Positions 19,223-29,659 are shown, counted from the first letter of the stretch. The stretch is 64,000 nt of DNA from Methyloglobulus sp. (GCA_013141505.1 JABFQX010000006.1:1-64000); one strand, 5' to 3'. Made by a program: numbers and translations. Notes: a model not told the origin generated them from the letters alone.

Positions 19223-21391
19223 ATGATGGAAGTAGCCGAGTCAATCGAGCTTGAACGTCCTCAGGATAAACTGATAAGACGCTTAAGTTCAGTATTGTCT
19301 GGCTATTTGGATAAAGCTCAAGTTGATGATTGCCTACGTGCATATGAATTTGGTGCCAAAGCTCATATAGGCCAATTCCGCAAAAGTGGCGAAGCGTACA
19401 TTTGCCATCCGGTTGCCGTTGCCATCAGCCTTGCCGAAATGCGTATGGACGCTAACGGCATTATGGCTGCCATTCTGCATGATGTCATTGAAGATACCGG
19501 AGTCAGCAAACAGGAATTGGCCAAAGCCTTCAATCCTGATGTTGCTGAACTGGTTGACGCAGTCACTAAACTTACTAAGATTGACAGCAAATCACACGCG
19601 GAAACCCAAGCTGAAAACGTCCGTAAAATGTTTTTGGCGATGGGTAAAGACTTGCGGGTCATCATGGTGAAACTGGCCGACCGCTTACATAATATGCAAA
19701 CCCTGGGCGCAATGCCCGCCGAGAAAAAACGCCGCATCGCCAAGGAAACACTGGATATATATGCCCCGATTGCCAACAGGCTGGGCATGAACAATATCCG
19801 TCACAAACTAGAAGCGCTTTGTTTCCAGGCCATGTATCCACGGCGCTATTCGATCTTGGATAATGCCCTCAAAAAAGCCCGTGGCAATCGCCGAAAAGTC
19901 GTCGACATCATCGAAAACGCCCTTAAAAATCACATCAATCAAGGTCATTTAAGCTGTGATGTTTCAGGACGCGAAAAAAATCTATTTAGCATTTATCAAA
20001 AAATGCTACATAAAAAAGTCTCTTTAAGCGATGTCTTTGATGTTTATGCGTTCCGAATTTTCTGTGACAAAGTGGATGATTGCTACCGAATACTGGGGAT
20101 CATCCATAACTTGTATAAGCCCATTCCGGGGCGCTTTAAAGATTATATCGCCTTGCCTAAAGCCAACGGCTATCAATCTTTACATACCATCTTGATTGGG
20201 CCTTACGGTTTTCCTATCGAAATCCAAATTCGTACCCATGAAATGCACCGCATGGCGGAGTCCGGCATTGCCGCGCATTGGCTGTACAAATCAGATGACG
20301 ACCAAAGCGACAAATTTCAGGATCGCGCCAATCAATGGTTGCGTGACTTGCTGGAAATCCAGCAAACAGCGGGCGATTCGTTGGAGTTTATCGACAATTT
20401 GAAAATCGATCTTTTCCCTAAGGAAGTGTTTGTTTTTACCCCGAAGGGCGAGATTGTTAAAATGCCCAGAGGGGCCACCATCATTGATTTTGCTTACGCC
20501 GTGCATACCGATATAGGTAACGCCTGTGTTTCTGCCCGTGTTGACCGTAAATTGGTGCCCTTGCAAACCAAACTTGAAAATGGCGTGACTATCGAAATTA
20601 TCACTGCCATTTGGGCCAGGCCCAATCCACTTTGGCTCAATTACGTTGTCACCGCAAAAGCGCGTTCGGGTATCCGCAACTATCTAAAAAACTTTAAACA
20701 ACTCGATGCTATCAGCCTAGGTCGTCGATTATTGGATAAAGAATTACAGACCATGAATTTACAACTTGAATCCATTGATAAAGCCAAAGTCCAGCAACTC
20801 CTTAAAGTGACTGGCAAGAAAAATCTGGATGAATTGCTCGAGGATATTGGTTTGGGCAATAAAATGCCCTTTCTGGTTGCCAAGCAACTGACCCAAAACG
20901 ATTTGCACGGTGCTATCAGGCTTGAAGATAACGAACTGTCCCCCAAAAAGCCGCTCATTATTAAAGGCACGGAAGGCATGGTGGTGACCTTGGCAAAATG
21001 TTGCCGACCCATTCCAGGCGATTCCATCATCGGCTTTTTTAACCCAGGCAAAGGTATTGTAATTCATCATCACGAGTGCCGGAATAGCACCGATGTCCGA
21101 AAAAAGCAGACTAGCTGGCTGGATGTTGAGTGGGGTACGGAAGCGGCCGGTGAGTTTCCTGCCGAACTGCGCCTTGAAGTACTCAATCAACGCGGCTCGC
21201 TGGCGACTGTGGCGGCACTGATCTCAGAGATGGATTCTAACATTGAAAATGTCACCGTAGTTGAGCAAGATTCACACCTCAGTGTCGATTTAATCACTAT
21301 CAGCGTTAAAGACCGTGTGCATCTGGCTAAAATTATGCGGCGACTGAAAGAATTGTCGATAGTCATACGCATTACCCGCGTTAAAGCATAA
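19223..21391 (+). CDS. spoT: Bifunctional (p)ppGpp synthetase/hydrolase SpoT
   Basis: The 722-residue RSH enzyme has an HD hydrolase domain ([20 protein letters not shown] and ILHDVIEDT). It has a synthetase domain ([37 protein letters not shown]), a TGS domain ([31 protein letters not shown], about 400-460) and a C-terminal ACT domain. The intact HD motif indicates that it can degrade (p)ppGpp, as expected for SpoT. It sits in the rpoZ-spoT-ridA-recG order and controls the stringent response. Confidence 0.96.
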   Translation: MMEVAESIELERPQDKLIRRLSSVLSGYLDKAQVDDCLRAYEFGAKAHIGQFRKSGEAYICHPVAVAISLAEMRMDANGIMAAILHDVIEDTGVSKQELAKAFNPDVAELVDAVTKLTKIDSKSHAETQAENVRKMFLAMGKDLRVIMVKLADRLHNMQTLGAMPAEKKRRIAKETLDIYAPIANRLGMNNIRHKLEALCFQAMYPRRYSILDNALKKARGNRRKVVDIIENALKNHINQGHLSCDVSGREKNLFSIYQKMLHKKVSLSDVFDVYAFRIFCDKVDDCYRILGIIHNLYKPIPGRFKDYIALPKANGYQSLHTILIGPYGFPIEIQIRTHEMHRMAESGIAAHWLYKSDDDQSDKFQDRANQWLRDLLEIQQTAGDSLEFIDNLKIDLFPKEVFVFTPKGEIVKMPRGATIIDFAYAVHTDIGNACVSARVDRKLVPLQTKLENGVTIEIITAIWARPNPLWLNYVVTAKARSGIRNYLKNFKQLDAISLGRRLLDKELQTMNLQLESIDKAKVQQLLKVTGKKNLDELLEDIGLGNKMPFLVAKQLTQNDLHGAIRLEDNELSPKKPLIIKGTEGMVVTLAKCCRPIPGDSIIGFFNPGKGIVIHHHECRNSTDVRKKQTSWLDVEWGTEAAGEFPAELRLEVLNQRGSLATVAALISEMDSNIENVTVVEQDSHLSVDLITISVKDRVHLAKIMRRLKELSIVIRITRVKA

Positions 21392-21441
21392 GCGCTAATT
21401 ACTGCACCTATCAGTCTGATACTACCTATCATTACGCCGAC

Positions 21442-21828
21442 ATGAGCAAAGAAATCGTCAATACCGACTTAGCACCACAAGCCATAGGCACTTATTCACA
21501 AGCGATAAACGTCAATGGTACGGTTTACCTATCTGGTCAAATCCCTTTGGTTCCAGAAACTATGCAACTGGTTGAAGGCGACATAGACGCTCACATTGCC
21601 CAGGTATTCGACAACCTCAAAGCAGTCGCTGAAGCAGCAGGTGGCAACCTAAGCGACATTGTTAAACTCAATGTATTCCTGACTGATTTATCAAACTTCC
21701 CCATCGTCAATGAAATCATGGGGCGTTATTTTCAAGCACCCTACCCTGCTCGCGCTGCTATTGGCGTTGCTGCTTTACCTAAAGCTGCACAGGTGGAAAT
21801 GGATGCCGTTATGGTTATCAACCCATAG
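21442..21828 (+). CDS. ridA: Reactive intermediate/imine deaminase RidA
   Basis: The 128-residue protein matches RidA, with the N-terminal [25 protein letters not shown], and the terminal [26 protein letters not shown] that carries the substrate-binding Arg and catalytic Glu. It hydrolyses toxic enamine/imine intermediates released by PLP enzymes. It lies between spoT and recG, as in related genomes. Confidence 0.96.
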   Translation: MSKEIVNTDLAPQAIGTYSQAINVNGTVYLSGQIPLVPETMQLVEGDIDAHIAQVFDNLKAVAEAAGGNLSDIVKLNVFLTDLSNFPIVNEIMGRYFQAPYPARAAIGVAALPKAAQVEMDAVMVINP

Positions 21829-21882
21829 AATCATCTCAACGAACCCTAAATTTTTTCTTTGCACGATTCCGGCAATCAGGCC

Positions 21883-23976
21883 ATGAACACGCCGGATATT
21901 CTCAAGCAACCCGTCACCACACTGCCCGGAATCGGTAGCCGCACCGCAGAAAATATGGACAAGCTTGGCATCCGAATCATTCAAGATCTGCTCTTTCACC
22001 TGCCGATCCGTTACGAAGATAAAACCCGAATTTACCCAATCGCAACGCTCTCAGCCGGAACAACCGCACTGATCAGTGGCCGGGTTGAATTCATTGATGT
22101 GTTACCCCGCGGTCGAAAAAGCCTCATTTGCCGCATTAATGACGGTTCGGGATCAATAGACTTACGATTTTTTCATTTTACCGCCCGTCAATATACGGTT
22201 TTAAAACCAGGAACACTACTCAGTTGTTTTGGTGAAGTGCGTTTCGGTTACGCAGGATTGGAGATGGTGCATCCTGAATACAACATCATCCAACATGCGG
22301 ATGCAGCCGTCACAGAAACTCATTTAACACCGGTGTACCCTTTAACAGAAGGGCTTAGTCAGACGAACATAAGGAAAGCAGTCAAGCAAGTGCTGGATTT
22401 ATGCCTCGCGCAACCAAAAATCCTGACAGATTGGCTTCCTGAGCCTATCCTGATACGGTTTCAATACCCGGCATTACTTGCAGCCATACAGTCCCTCCAT
22501 ACACCCGAAGCAACAATCACCCTCGAAGGCTTACAAAACGGCAGTGCATCAGCATTGAAACGACTGGCCTTTGAAGAACTGCTAGCTCATCACCTGAGCA
22601 TGAAACTTGCCAAACATAAGGCCAAAGCTTGGCGATCACCTGATTTTTCAACTGATCACGGTCGTTTTATTGCCCCCTTTATTGATTCCTTGACCTTTAC
22701 CTTAACGGCCGCCCAGTTAAGGGTTATGTCTGAAATCGCCCTGGACTGCCGCCAGGCAAACGCCATGATGCGCCTAATACAAGGTGATGTCGGTTCTGGC
22801 AAAACCATAGTCGCCGCTTATGCCGCGATGCTTGCACTCACTGCCGGTTATCAAGTCGCGCTCATGGCACCTACCGAATTATTGGCGGAGCAACATTACC
22901 GCAACTTCAACGCATGGTTCAAACCTTTTGCCGCCCGTGTTGATTTATTGACCGGGCAGATAAAAGGCCTTCCACGTAAAGAAGCATTGCAAGCATTGGC
23001 TGATGGTTCAACAAAAATTATGATTGGCACTCATGCTTTATTTCAGGATGAGGTCAATTTTAACCGCCTGGGTTTAATCATTATCGACGAACAGCACCGT
23101 TTTGGTGTCCATCAACGCTTGGCCTTACGTGCAAAAGGTCAGCAAGGCGATGTCAGGCCGCACCAACTGGTTATGACCGCCACGCCGATACCGCGTACTT
23201 TGGCAATGTTGCAGTATTCAGACCTCGACATATCCATCATAGATGAACTGCCACCCGGCAGAAAGCCGGTCACCACCAGCGTCATACCCAGCGCACGGCG
23301 CACTGATGTCATTAACCGGATCGACAATTGGGTTGCCAACAAAAAGCAGGCTTATTGGGTGTGCACGTTGATCGAGGAATCAGAAATCCTTCAGTGCGAA
23401 GCCGCAGAAATTACCGCAGAACGCTTAACCGCAGCCTTGCCTAACGTCCGCATTGCACTCCTGCACGGTCGTATGAAAAACAGCGATAAAGAAGCTGCGA
23501 TGCTGGCGTTTAAAAACCATCACGTTGATTTATTAGTCGCCACTACCGTTATAGAAGTGGGTGTTGATGTTCCGAATGCAAGCCTGATGATTATCGAAAA
23601 CCCTGAACGCCTCGGCCTTTCCCAACTGCACCAGTTACGTGGTCGGGTAGGCCGTGGGGTAGATGACAGTTATTGCTTGCTGATGTATCAATCGCCCTTA
23701 TCCGATAACGCCCGTCAACGCCTTGGCATATTAAGGGACAGTAATGATGGCTTTCTGATAGCGGAAAAAGACCTGCAACTTCGCGGCCCCGGAGAAATGA
23801 TGGGTACGCGCCAAACTGGCATGGTCAATTTTAAAATTGCCGACATGGTCAGGGATGCCGAATTGTTGGATAATATCCCACCCATAGCTGATGCCCTTTT
23901 CGACGACAATCCAGAAGCAGTCGCGCATTTGATAGATCGCTGGATGGGTCAAAATACAAACTATTCGGAGGTTTAA
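21883..23976 (+). CDS. recG: ATP-dependent DNA helicase RecG
   Basis: The 697-residue helicase remodels stalled forks and branched DNA. It has an N-terminal wedge OB domain (about 50-150, LISGRVEFIDVLPRGRKSLICRI). Helicase motifs are QGDVGSGKTIVAAYA (Walker A), IIDEQHRFGVHQR (DEQH box), MTATPIPRTLAM, ATTVIEVGVDVPNA and QLRGRVGRG. I chose ATG 21883 (MNTPDILKQ) over the TTG at 21859. Confidence 0.97.
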   Translation: MNTPDILKQPVTTLPGIGSRTAENMDKLGIRIIQDLLFHLPIRYEDKTRIYPIATLSAGTTALISGRVEFIDVLPRGRKSLICRINDGSGSIDLRFFHFTARQYTVLKPGTLLSCFGEVRFGYAGLEMVHPEYNIIQHADAAVTETHLTPVYPLTEGLSQTNIRKAVKQVLDLCLAQPKILTDWLPEPILIRFQYPALLAAIQSLHTPEATITLEGLQNGSASALKRLAFEELLAHHLSMKLAKHKAKAWRSPDFSTDHGRFIAPFIDSLTFTLTAAQLRVMSEIALDCRQANAMMRLIQGDVGSGKTIVAAYAAMLALTAGYQVALMAPTELLAEQHYRNFNAWFKPFAARVDLLTGQIKGLPRKEALQALADGSTKIMIGTHALFQDEVNFNRLGLIIIDEQHRFGVHQRLALRAKGQQGDVRPHQLVMTATPIPRTLAMLQYSDLDISIIDELPPGRKPVTTSVIPSARRTDVINRIDNWVANKKQAYWVCTLIEESEILQCEAAEITAERLTAALPNVRIALLHGRMKNSDKEAAMLAFKNHHVDLLVATTVIEVGVDVPNASLMIIENPERLGLSQLHQLRGRVGRGVDDSYCLLMYQSPLSDNARQRLGILRDSNDGFLIAEKDLQLRGPGEMMGTRQTGMVNFKIADMVRDAELLDNIPPIADALFDDNPEAVAHLIDRWMGQNTNYSEV

Positions 23977-23982
23977 ATTCGC

Positions 23983-24543
23983 TTGGCTATTAAAAGTTTT
24001 TTATTTGATCAAGATCCAAAGTGGCGCGAACACACAAGAGGTATACAGTATAAACTTCCAGAAAATATCCTGTCCTGGGCTTATGAAGCGGGTTCACTTA
24101 CCAAAAGGCTTCGAAATTACTACGGCAATCAGGTTGCCGTTAAAATTCTCTTTCATCACTGGCAAACGCCGTTTTTAAGCGAACGCAGACAACTGCAATT
24201 GCCTTTACACAGGTATTGTTTAATCCGTGAAGTTATGTTGCATAACAACGGCAAGCCCTTGCTCTTGGCAAGGACTATCCTGCCAGAAGAAACCATCAAA
24301 GTCGCCCATCGCAACTTGTCCCATTTGGGTAATCGTCCGCTGGGTGAAGTCATTTTTTCCTACCCGGATCTTGAACGTATAACGATGGACTTGACCTTAG
24401 TGCGCCCGGCTTTGTGGACGGCGCTGGCACGCCAAGATACCGACATCAATCAACCCATTTGGGGGCGTAGGACAATTTATACGATTAAGCAAAGCCCTAT
24501 GTTAGTCAGCGAATTTTTTCTTCCCGAAATCCTTGCTCATTAG
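23983..24543 (+). CDS. ubiC: Chorismate lyase UbiC
   Basis: The 186-residue protein matches chorismate pyruvate-lyase. REVMLHNNGKPLLLARTILP has the product-binding Arg, LGNRPLGEVIF the second Arg, and the terminal SEFFLPEIL the catalytic Glu. It converts chorismate to 4-hydroxybenzoate and pyruvate, the first step of ubiquinone synthesis. The start is a TTG at 23983 with a strong site (CGGAGG) 12 nt upstream. Its stop overlaps the convergent cysM stop. Confidence 0.93.
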   Translation: MAIKSFLFDQDPKWREHTRGIQYKLPENILSWAYEAGSLTKRLRNYYGNQVAVKILFHHWQTPFLSERRQLQLPLHRYCLIREVMLHNNGKPLLLARTILPEETIKVAHRNLSHLGNRPLGEVIFSYPDLERITMDLTLVRPALWTALARQDTDINQPIWGRRTIYTIKQSPMLVSEFFLPEILAH

Positions 24544-25430
24544 GCAGGAAACACACCAGTAGACAAATACCGATCACCACGGTCACAGATAATCACGACA
24601 ATGACAGCATTTTGCAACTCTTGTTGCAATTTCAACGCCACAAAAACCGCACCGCCCGATGAAACACCGGCAAAGATACCTTCTTTGGTCGCCAGATCTC
24701 GGGTGGTTTGTTCAGCAGAAACTTGATCGACATCAATAATCAGGTCTACTCGATCTGCCTGATAAATTTTCGGCAGATATTCTTTGGGCCAACGCCTTAT
24801 GCCGGGGATTTTAGATTCGCCTTCCGGCTGCACACCGATAATTTGAATGTTGGGGTTTTGTTCCTTGAGGAATTTTGACGTACCCATAATGGTACCCGTC
24901 GTCCCCATTGAGCTGACGAAATGAGTTATTTTGCCATGCGTGTCCCGCCAGATTTCAGGCCCGGTGCCTTCGTAATGGGCGAGTGGATTGTCGGGGTTGG
25001 CAAACTGGTCGAGAATACGCCCGTCCCCATTCGCTTCCATCTTCCTTGACAAATCAATCGCGGCCTCCATGCTGCCAGCCGCCGGGGTTAGGATAATGTC
25101 CGCCCCATACGCTTTCATCGAGGCGATGCGCTCCGAACTCATGTTGTCCGGCATGATCAAAGTCATTTTATAACCCTTGATTGCGGCAGCCATCGCCAGT
25201 GCGATCCCAGTATTGCCACTCGTCGCTTCAATCAAGCGGTCACCGGGTTTGATTTCGCCCCTGGCCTCTGCATGTTTAATCATACTTAAGGCTGGGCGGT
25301 CTTTTACCGAACCAGCCGGGTTATTGCCTTCGAGCTTGGCAAGAATGGTATTGCTGGAAGTTCCAGGCAATCGCTGTAACCTGACTAAGGGTGTATTGCC
25401 GACAAAAGATTCAATGGTAGGATAAGACAT
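24540..25430 (-). CDS. cysM: Cysteine synthase B
   Basis: The 296-residue PLP enzyme has PLP-binding Lys in NPAGSVKDRPALSMI, the loop EATSGNTGIALAMAAAIKG, and the phosphate-binding GTTGTIMGTSK. The residues IGVQPEGESKIPGIRRWP favour CysM over CysK. It makes cysteine from O-acetylserine and sulfide or thiosulfate. It is transcribed towards ubiC, whose stop it overlaps. Confidence 0.95.
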   Translation of the reverse strand: MSYPTIESFVGNTPLVRLQRLPGTSSNTILAKLEGNNPAGSVKDRPALSMIKHAEARGEIKPGDRLIEATSGNTGIALAMAAAIKGYKMTLIMPDNMSSERIASMKAYGADIILTPAAGSMEAAIDLSRKMEANGDGRILDQFANPDNPLAHYEGTGPEIWRDTHGKITHFVSSMGTTGTIMGTSKFLKEQNPNIQIIGVQPEGESKIPGIRRWPKEYLPKIYQADRVDLIIDVDQVSAEQTTRDLATKEGIFAGVSSGGAVFVALKLQQELQNAVIVVIICDRGDRYLSTGVFPA

Positions 25431-25533
25431 GACGAAAAATGGAGGGCTAAAGAATCCAGATTATCACATAAAGAAAGCGATTTGGATTTTATTGAAGCCC
25501 TAACGAATTCAGATAAAATGATTGTTCGGTAAC

Positions 25534-26007
25534 TTATTTTTCAATCAAGACAACGGCATGGACGGCAATGCCTTCTTTGCGACCTTCAAAACCCAGCTTT
25601 TCGGTGGTGGTGGCTTTAACGTTGATACAGTCAATTTCAACGTGTAAATCGGTGGCAATGTTGTCGCACATGGCAGCAATATAGGGCAACATTTTCGGCG
25701 CTTGGGCGACAATGGTGATGTCAGCATTACCCAATCGATAACCCTTATCTTGGACGATGCGGTAAACATGGCGGAGTAAGACGCGGCTATCAGCGCCTTT
25801 GAACTCAGGATCAGTATCAGGGAAATGCTTGCCTATGTCGCCTAATGCAGCCGCACCAAGCAGTGCATCGGCCAAAGCATGTAGCACCACATCGCCATCC
25901 GAGTGTGCTTCCAAACCTTGTTCGTACGGAATTTTTACGCCGCCGAGAATAATATGGTCACCGTCATTAAAGCGGTGGACATCGTAACCCTGCCCTATTC
26001 GTATCAT
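25534..26007 (-). CDS. ispF: 2-C-methyl-D-erythritol 2,4-cyclodiphosphate synthase
   Basis: The 157-residue enzyme of the MEP isoprenoid pathway starts [13 protein letters not shown], with metal-binding Asp and His. [19 protein letters not shown] gives the third metal ligand, and [11 protein letters not shown] and [20 protein letters not shown] are also conserved. The ATG at 26007 overlaps the ispD stop (ATGA), so the two are coupled; an upstream ATG at 26019 is less likely. Confidence 0.97.
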   Translation of the reverse strand: MIRIGQGYDVHRFNDGDHIILGGVKIPYEQGLEAHSDGDVVLHALADALLGAAALGDIGKHFPDTDPEFKGADSRVLLRHVYRIVQDKGYRLGNADITIVAQAPKMLPYIAAMCDNIATDLHVEIDCINVKATTTEKLGFEGRKEGIAVHAVVLIEK

Positions 26008-26708
26008 TGTTGCTCCCATTGTTGATCAAGGTAAAATTGTGCTAAAGCCAAATCTTCAGGCCGGGTTATTTTTATATTGTCTGGACGACCTTCGACAATT
26101 TTTGGGGTGAAACCCATTAATTCCAGTGCGCTGGCTTCATCGGTGACCCTGTGATTACCTTCGGTTTTTTCCAGTGCCGACTTCAGCATGCCGTATCGAA
26201 ACATTTGCGGGGTTAACGCACGCCAGATTGTGCGCCTGTCCAACGTATCGATGATGCTCTTATCTTGCACATTCTTTAAGGTATCGTGGGACGACAAGGC
26301 CAAAATCCCACCAACGTCATCATTAACCAGCGTATCAATCAATAAGTGAATATCGTTTGTGGTTAAACAAGGTCTGGCAGCATCATGTACCAACACCCAA
26401 TCATTATCATTTGCTTTTTCGCGGATAGCCTTCAAACCGGATAAAACCGAATCTGCCCTTTCCTTGCCACCCGGCGCGGTAATGATAAGGTTATCCTCTG
26501 CTATCTCAAGCTCAGGCCAATAAGGATCTTCTGCGGAAATAGCAACAGCAACGGCTGAGAAAACATTAGCTTGCAACAAGCGTGATAAGGTATGTTCAAT
26601 GACGGTTTTTCCCGCCAATTCCAGGTATTGTTTGGGGCGGTAGGCATTCATGCGTTTGCCAACACCAGCAGCAGGGACTACTGCCCAGAATTTAATTTGA
26701 TGGCTCAT
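26004..26708 (-). CDS. ispD: 2-C-methyl-D-erythritol 4-phosphate cytidylyltransferase
   Basis: The 234-residue enzyme transfers CMP from CTP to methylerythritol phosphate. The CTP-binding loop is [34 protein letters not shown] and the C-terminal [18 protein letters not shown] follow. It is followed by ispF with overlap. In most gammaproteobacteria ftsB lies directly upstream; here about 2.6 kb of other genes separates them. Confidence 0.97.
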   Translation of the reverse strand: MSHQIKFWAVVPAAGVGKRMNAYRPKQYLELAGKTVIEHTLSRLLQANVFSAVAVAISAEDPYWPELEIAEDNLIITAPGGKERADSVLSGLKAIREKANDNDWVLVHDAARPCLTTNDIHLLIDTLVNDDVGGILALSSHDTLKNVQDKSIIDTLDRRTIWRALTPQMFRYGMLKSALEKTEGNHRVTDEASALELMGFTPKIVEGRPDNIKITRPEDLALAQFYLDQQWEQQ

Positions 26709-26762
26709 TTAAGATTTGATGTACTTATTCATGAGAAGAATTTGACTTGTTCTAACGCTTTT

Positions 26763-26963
26763 TCAAGATAGTTTTTTTGATGTTGTTTTAGGTTTTTGAG
26801 ACACCAAGGCAATTTCAAGCATGGTTTCAAGGCGCACAACCCGCATGGTCAAATCTTCAATCCGCATTTGTTGGCCTTTGATAGTATCGGCCATCCGTTC
26901 CACTTTATCGTCCATTTTTATGACGGTGGTCAGCACATCCCACACTTTTTCAGAAATACCCAT
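26763..26963 (-). CDS. Hypothetical small coiled-coil protein
   Basis: The 66-residue protein is mostly one predicted amphipathic helix with heptads (KMDDKVERMADTIKGQQMRIEDLTMRV, broken by no proline) and a basic tail KPKTTSKKLS. I do not recognise a family. It follows a ribbon-helix-helix-like gene by 21 bp on the same strand, so they may be co-transcribed. Coding status is likely but not certain. Confidence 0.5.
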   Translation of the reverse strand: MGISEKVWDVLTTVIKMDDKVERMADTIKGQQMRIEDLTMRVVRLETMLEIALVSQKPKTTSKKLS

Positions 26964-26984
26964 AGCCTAATTCTTTGGGAGTGC

Positions 26985-27278
26985 TTATACGGAAAGCTTA
27001 TCGCGTTTTGAATGTGTATCCAACTCCGCCAGACGCTGCTCCGAAGCGGACACGAAAGCTAAAGCATCATCAATGGCTTGCTCGGTTTTGGCGGTGATTT
27101 TAACCACCTGATCCAGCAACCCTTCCAACAAATCCTGGTCTTCCGAAGCGGAATAACTCTCCCCCGCACGGCGTAGGAATTCCCCTGTAGAAAGCCCCGC
27201 CGCTTTGGCTTTGGCAGTCAATTGTTGTTTTTGGAACTTGGTTACCAGAACCGGAATACGTTCAGATGCAGTCGACAT
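26985..27278 (-). CDS. Ribbon-helix-helix-like (MobC-type) protein
   Basis: The 97-residue protein begins with a strand-helix-helix pattern (RIPVLVTKFQKQQLTAKA, then KAAGLSTGEFLRRAGESY), like plasmid MobC or mobilisation accessory proteins and other RHH DNA-binding proteins. The C-terminal half is a helix rich in Glu and Gln. It precedes a small coiled-coil gene. In this chromosomal island it may be a remnant of mobile DNA or an antitoxin-like regulator; no relaxase is seen. Confidence 0.55.
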   Translation of the reverse strand: MSTASERIPVLVTKFQKQQLTAKAKAAGLSTGEFLRRAGESYSASEDQDLLEGLLDQVVKITAKTEQAIDDALAFVSASEQRLAELDTHSKRDKLSV

Positions 27279-27430
27279 GGCTACTCCTCATGAATATGGT
27301 CAGCACATGGTCATAATAACAGGGGGCAGATTTTTTGCAATTGGATTTTTAGATATAGGACGAATACCCGAAGGGCATAAAAGACCGCAAAAAAGCGAGA
27401 TTTAAGATGAGAAGAAGGTTTTCGTACGTA

Positions 27431-27473
27431 GTAATCCGCGCCATTTCGACGAGATGCCCATTCCGCGGATTAC
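27431..27473. repeat. Inverted repeat near the DUF262 island
   Basis: GTAATCCGCG (27431-27440) and CGCGGATTAC (27464-27473) are perfect 10-bp inverted arms around a 23-nt loop. It lies in the 255-bp gap between the RHH-like gene and the first DUF262 gene. It could be a hairpin of a miniature repeat or a terminator without a T-run. Confidence 0.55.
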
Positions 27474-27533
27474 GCCGTTCCCAAACATTCAATCAAAACG
27501 GACAGGTCAGTTGTTTGCGCGGCTAATCCGGCC

Positions 27534-29216
27534 TTATTTATATGAAACTTTCCAAGTTTCTACCGCTTGATCTGATAGCCACGCTTGGTAAGCATTCAAG
27601 TTTTGTAAGTTCCATATATCATAAGAGGCTACTTGTCGAGCCAATGGATAGTGCGCTTCTAAATAAGCGCGTTTTTTATCTTCAAAACTTGCTCTTTTTA
27701 ACTCATCTTTCTCAAGCAAAATCACATTACCTAAACGATCTTGAATGTCATTAACACCCTCTCCAAAATAATTATCCCAGTCCTCATCAGGATTATAAGG
27801 GCAAATATGCTCCAACATTGTTTTGGTAGGGTCTGTTTCATGGCCTAAATGAGTTTCTATTTCAGCCAATAGAAATCTTATTTTTTTTGCAGAACGCTTG
27901 CTTGGCATTTTATGAAATTCAAATGCATTAAAAAATGACTCGTCGCTAGGGTAAAGTTTTCTAAAAATATCATTGTTTTTAACATGGCTTGCACGAGTAC
28001 ATTCCTTTGCGTGGATTTTTATCGCGAGCTGATTATAAGCATTTTCTTGCTCATTAGGAGAAAGATGGCAGATAACATTGTATCTAATCGCTAGAATGTA
28101 CAAATATTTAGAAAGTTTTACAAATTCCTCACCAGAAAACTGAGTAAACGCAACCATTAGAACGGTAAGCGGTTGTTTAATATTAAACAAATCAAATCCT
28201 TCCAGATATTTTTTAACATCCCGATAAACAACATCTTGGTTAGCCCACCATTCATCATGTGGATTTAAAAGAGAGGCATAAACAGGCGCGTACTGACTTA
28301 AAGAGCGAAGGTACTCATAAGCCTTTTCTGGTGTATTGACCAACTTCCGAACCGATGAAAACAGGTCTTTCTTTGTAACTAATGTTGCTTGGAAATTATG
28401 ATGATAGCGAATAAAGTCCGTGAAATTACTTTCTCCTAGTTGAGAAACTATTTCAGACCAACTTTCATCAAGTTCATTTAATTCTTCATCTGGAATATTA
28501 TTATCTTTTGTGACAACTGAAAATATGTAGTTTTTCAATAAGTCGGGAGTAGATAGCTGTACGCCCCTTGCGTTTAATGTTTCAAATACTTTATAGGCAT
28601 TCAAATCATCTTGTACGACTATTTTGGTAAAAACCATACCTGAAGAAACACGTTCAATGAACTCGGCAATCTCTTGACCAGTATTGCCCATCTTTTTTTC
28701 TTCACAAAATTTAAAGCATTTGTTAAGTAATTTATTGGTGTTTGTTTGGCCTCTTTTATTAGGTGCCTCAAGTGAAGAACAAATTGATTTAAAATTAGAA
28801 CTATTGTTTCTATTTAAGGAAAGTTTACTATCCACTTTTAAAGAAATAGGGTTTTTAGAGCCAATATAACGATCTGTCAAAACACCTAAACGCTCTTTAT
28901 TTTCTTCGGCTTCATCTTCACTATTGATTAACAACTGAATGTTTTTCATTGCGCCGAGTACAACCAGTGAAAGGGTAATAAGCCTTTGCTGTCCATCAAT
29001 CACTTCAAAATCATGCTGGCTTTTGCGTTGAAGAACTATATAGCCCATATAATGATATTGCTCATCATTAATAGTCTCAATATCAGACCATAAGTCTTCC
29101 CATTGTTCTCGATCCCAAGCATAATCTCTTTGAAATCTAGGAACCTGATATTTCACGCCATTTCCAATTAACTCCTGGAAGGTCTGATTCGTTGGTTCCA
29201 TCACCATAAATGCCAT
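27534..29216 (-). CDS. DUF262 and DUF1524 (GmrSD-like) nuclease-family protein, copy 1
   Basis: The protein (560 residues from ATG 29216) starts with the DUF262 domain: YQVPRFQRDYAWDREQWEDLW and the nucleotide-binding DGQQRLITL. LNARGVQLSTPDLLKN follows. It ends with DUF1524, which has the HNH-like LEHICPYNPDEDWDNY and DRLGNVILL. Fused DUF262-DUF1524 proteins include type IV restriction enzymes of the GmrSD type, which use NTPs to cut modified phage DNA. Activity here is inferred from family. It is collinear with a second copy at 56.9-58.6 kb. I prefer ATG 29216 over the TTG at 29243, since AGGT lies just upstream. Confidence 0.88.
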   Translation of the reverse strand: MAFMVMEPTNQTFQELIGNGVKYQVPRFQRDYAWDREQWEDLWSDIETINDEQYHYMGYIVLQRKSQHDFEVIDGQQRLITLSLVVLGAMKNIQLLINSEDEAEENKERLGVLTDRYIGSKNPISLKVDSKLSLNRNNSSNFKSICSSLEAPNKRGQTNTNKLLNKCFKFCEEKKMGNTGQEIAEFIERVSSGMVFTKIVVQDDLNAYKVFETLNARGVQLSTPDLLKNYIFSVVTKDNNIPDEELNELDESWSEIVSQLGESNFTDFIRYHHNFQATLVTKKDLFSSVRKLVNTPEKAYEYLRSLSQYAPVYASLLNPHDEWWANQDVVYRDVKKYLEGFDLFNIKQPLTVLMVAFTQFSGEEFVKLSKYLYILAIRYNVICHLSPNEQENAYNQLAIKIHAKECTRASHVKNNDIFRKLYPSDESFFNAFEFHKMPSKRSAKKIRFLLAEIETHLGHETDPTKTMLEHICPYNPDEDWDNYFGEGVNDIQDRLGNVILLEKDELKRASFEDKKRAYLEAHYPLARQVASYDIWNLQNLNAYQAWLSDQAVETWKVSYK

Positions 29217-29336
29217 AAATTTACCTGCGTTTTTTACGTACAATTAATCCAAGACTATGCGCGCCCCTTTCTCTACCTGATAAATCGGCGACATAAACGC
29301 CACGTAACCGCTAACGCGGCAATATCACCTATGTAA

Positions 29337-29612
29337 TTACTTTTCCTCAATCACCTGAAAAAACGTCTCATTTTCCTTAATCATACCCAACTCATCACGC
29401 GCCCTTTCTTCAATCGCTTCCTGACCTTTGCGTAAATCCAGGACTTCGGCATAAAGGGCATCGTTACGCTCTTTCTTTTCTTTGGTTTTTTCTTTCAGGA
29501 CATCTAGGCGGGCTTGGTATTCTTTGATTTGAGCGACACTGCCATCCCCTACCCACAAACGATATTGTAGGTGGATTATCAGTAAGATAATGATGGCAAT
29601 CAGGATTTTGAT
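29337..29612 (-). CDS. ftsB: Cell division protein FtsB (start codon unusual)
   Basis: The C-terminal part, with GQEAIEERARDELGMIKENE and a coiled coil before it, is clearly FtsB, which joins FtsL and FtsQ in the divisome. The single membrane helix (KILIAIIILLIIHLQYRLW) is encoded upstream of the TTG at 29558, in the same frame. No ATG, GTG or TTG exists before that helix. GAGGG at 29620-29624 lies 7 nt upstream of an ATC (29612), which would give MKILIAIIILL. Either ATC is used, or a base change removed the start. It precedes eno's end on the same strand and is separated from it by a repeat element. Confidence 0.75.
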   Translation of the reverse strand: MKILIAIIILLIIHLQYRLWVGDGSVAQIKEYQARLDVLKEKTKEKKERNDALYAEVLDLRKGQEAIEERARDELGMIKENETFFQVIEEK

Positions 29613-29659
29613 TGGTTTACCCTCATGTAAACAGAATGGATTATCAACCCTAGGTAGTG

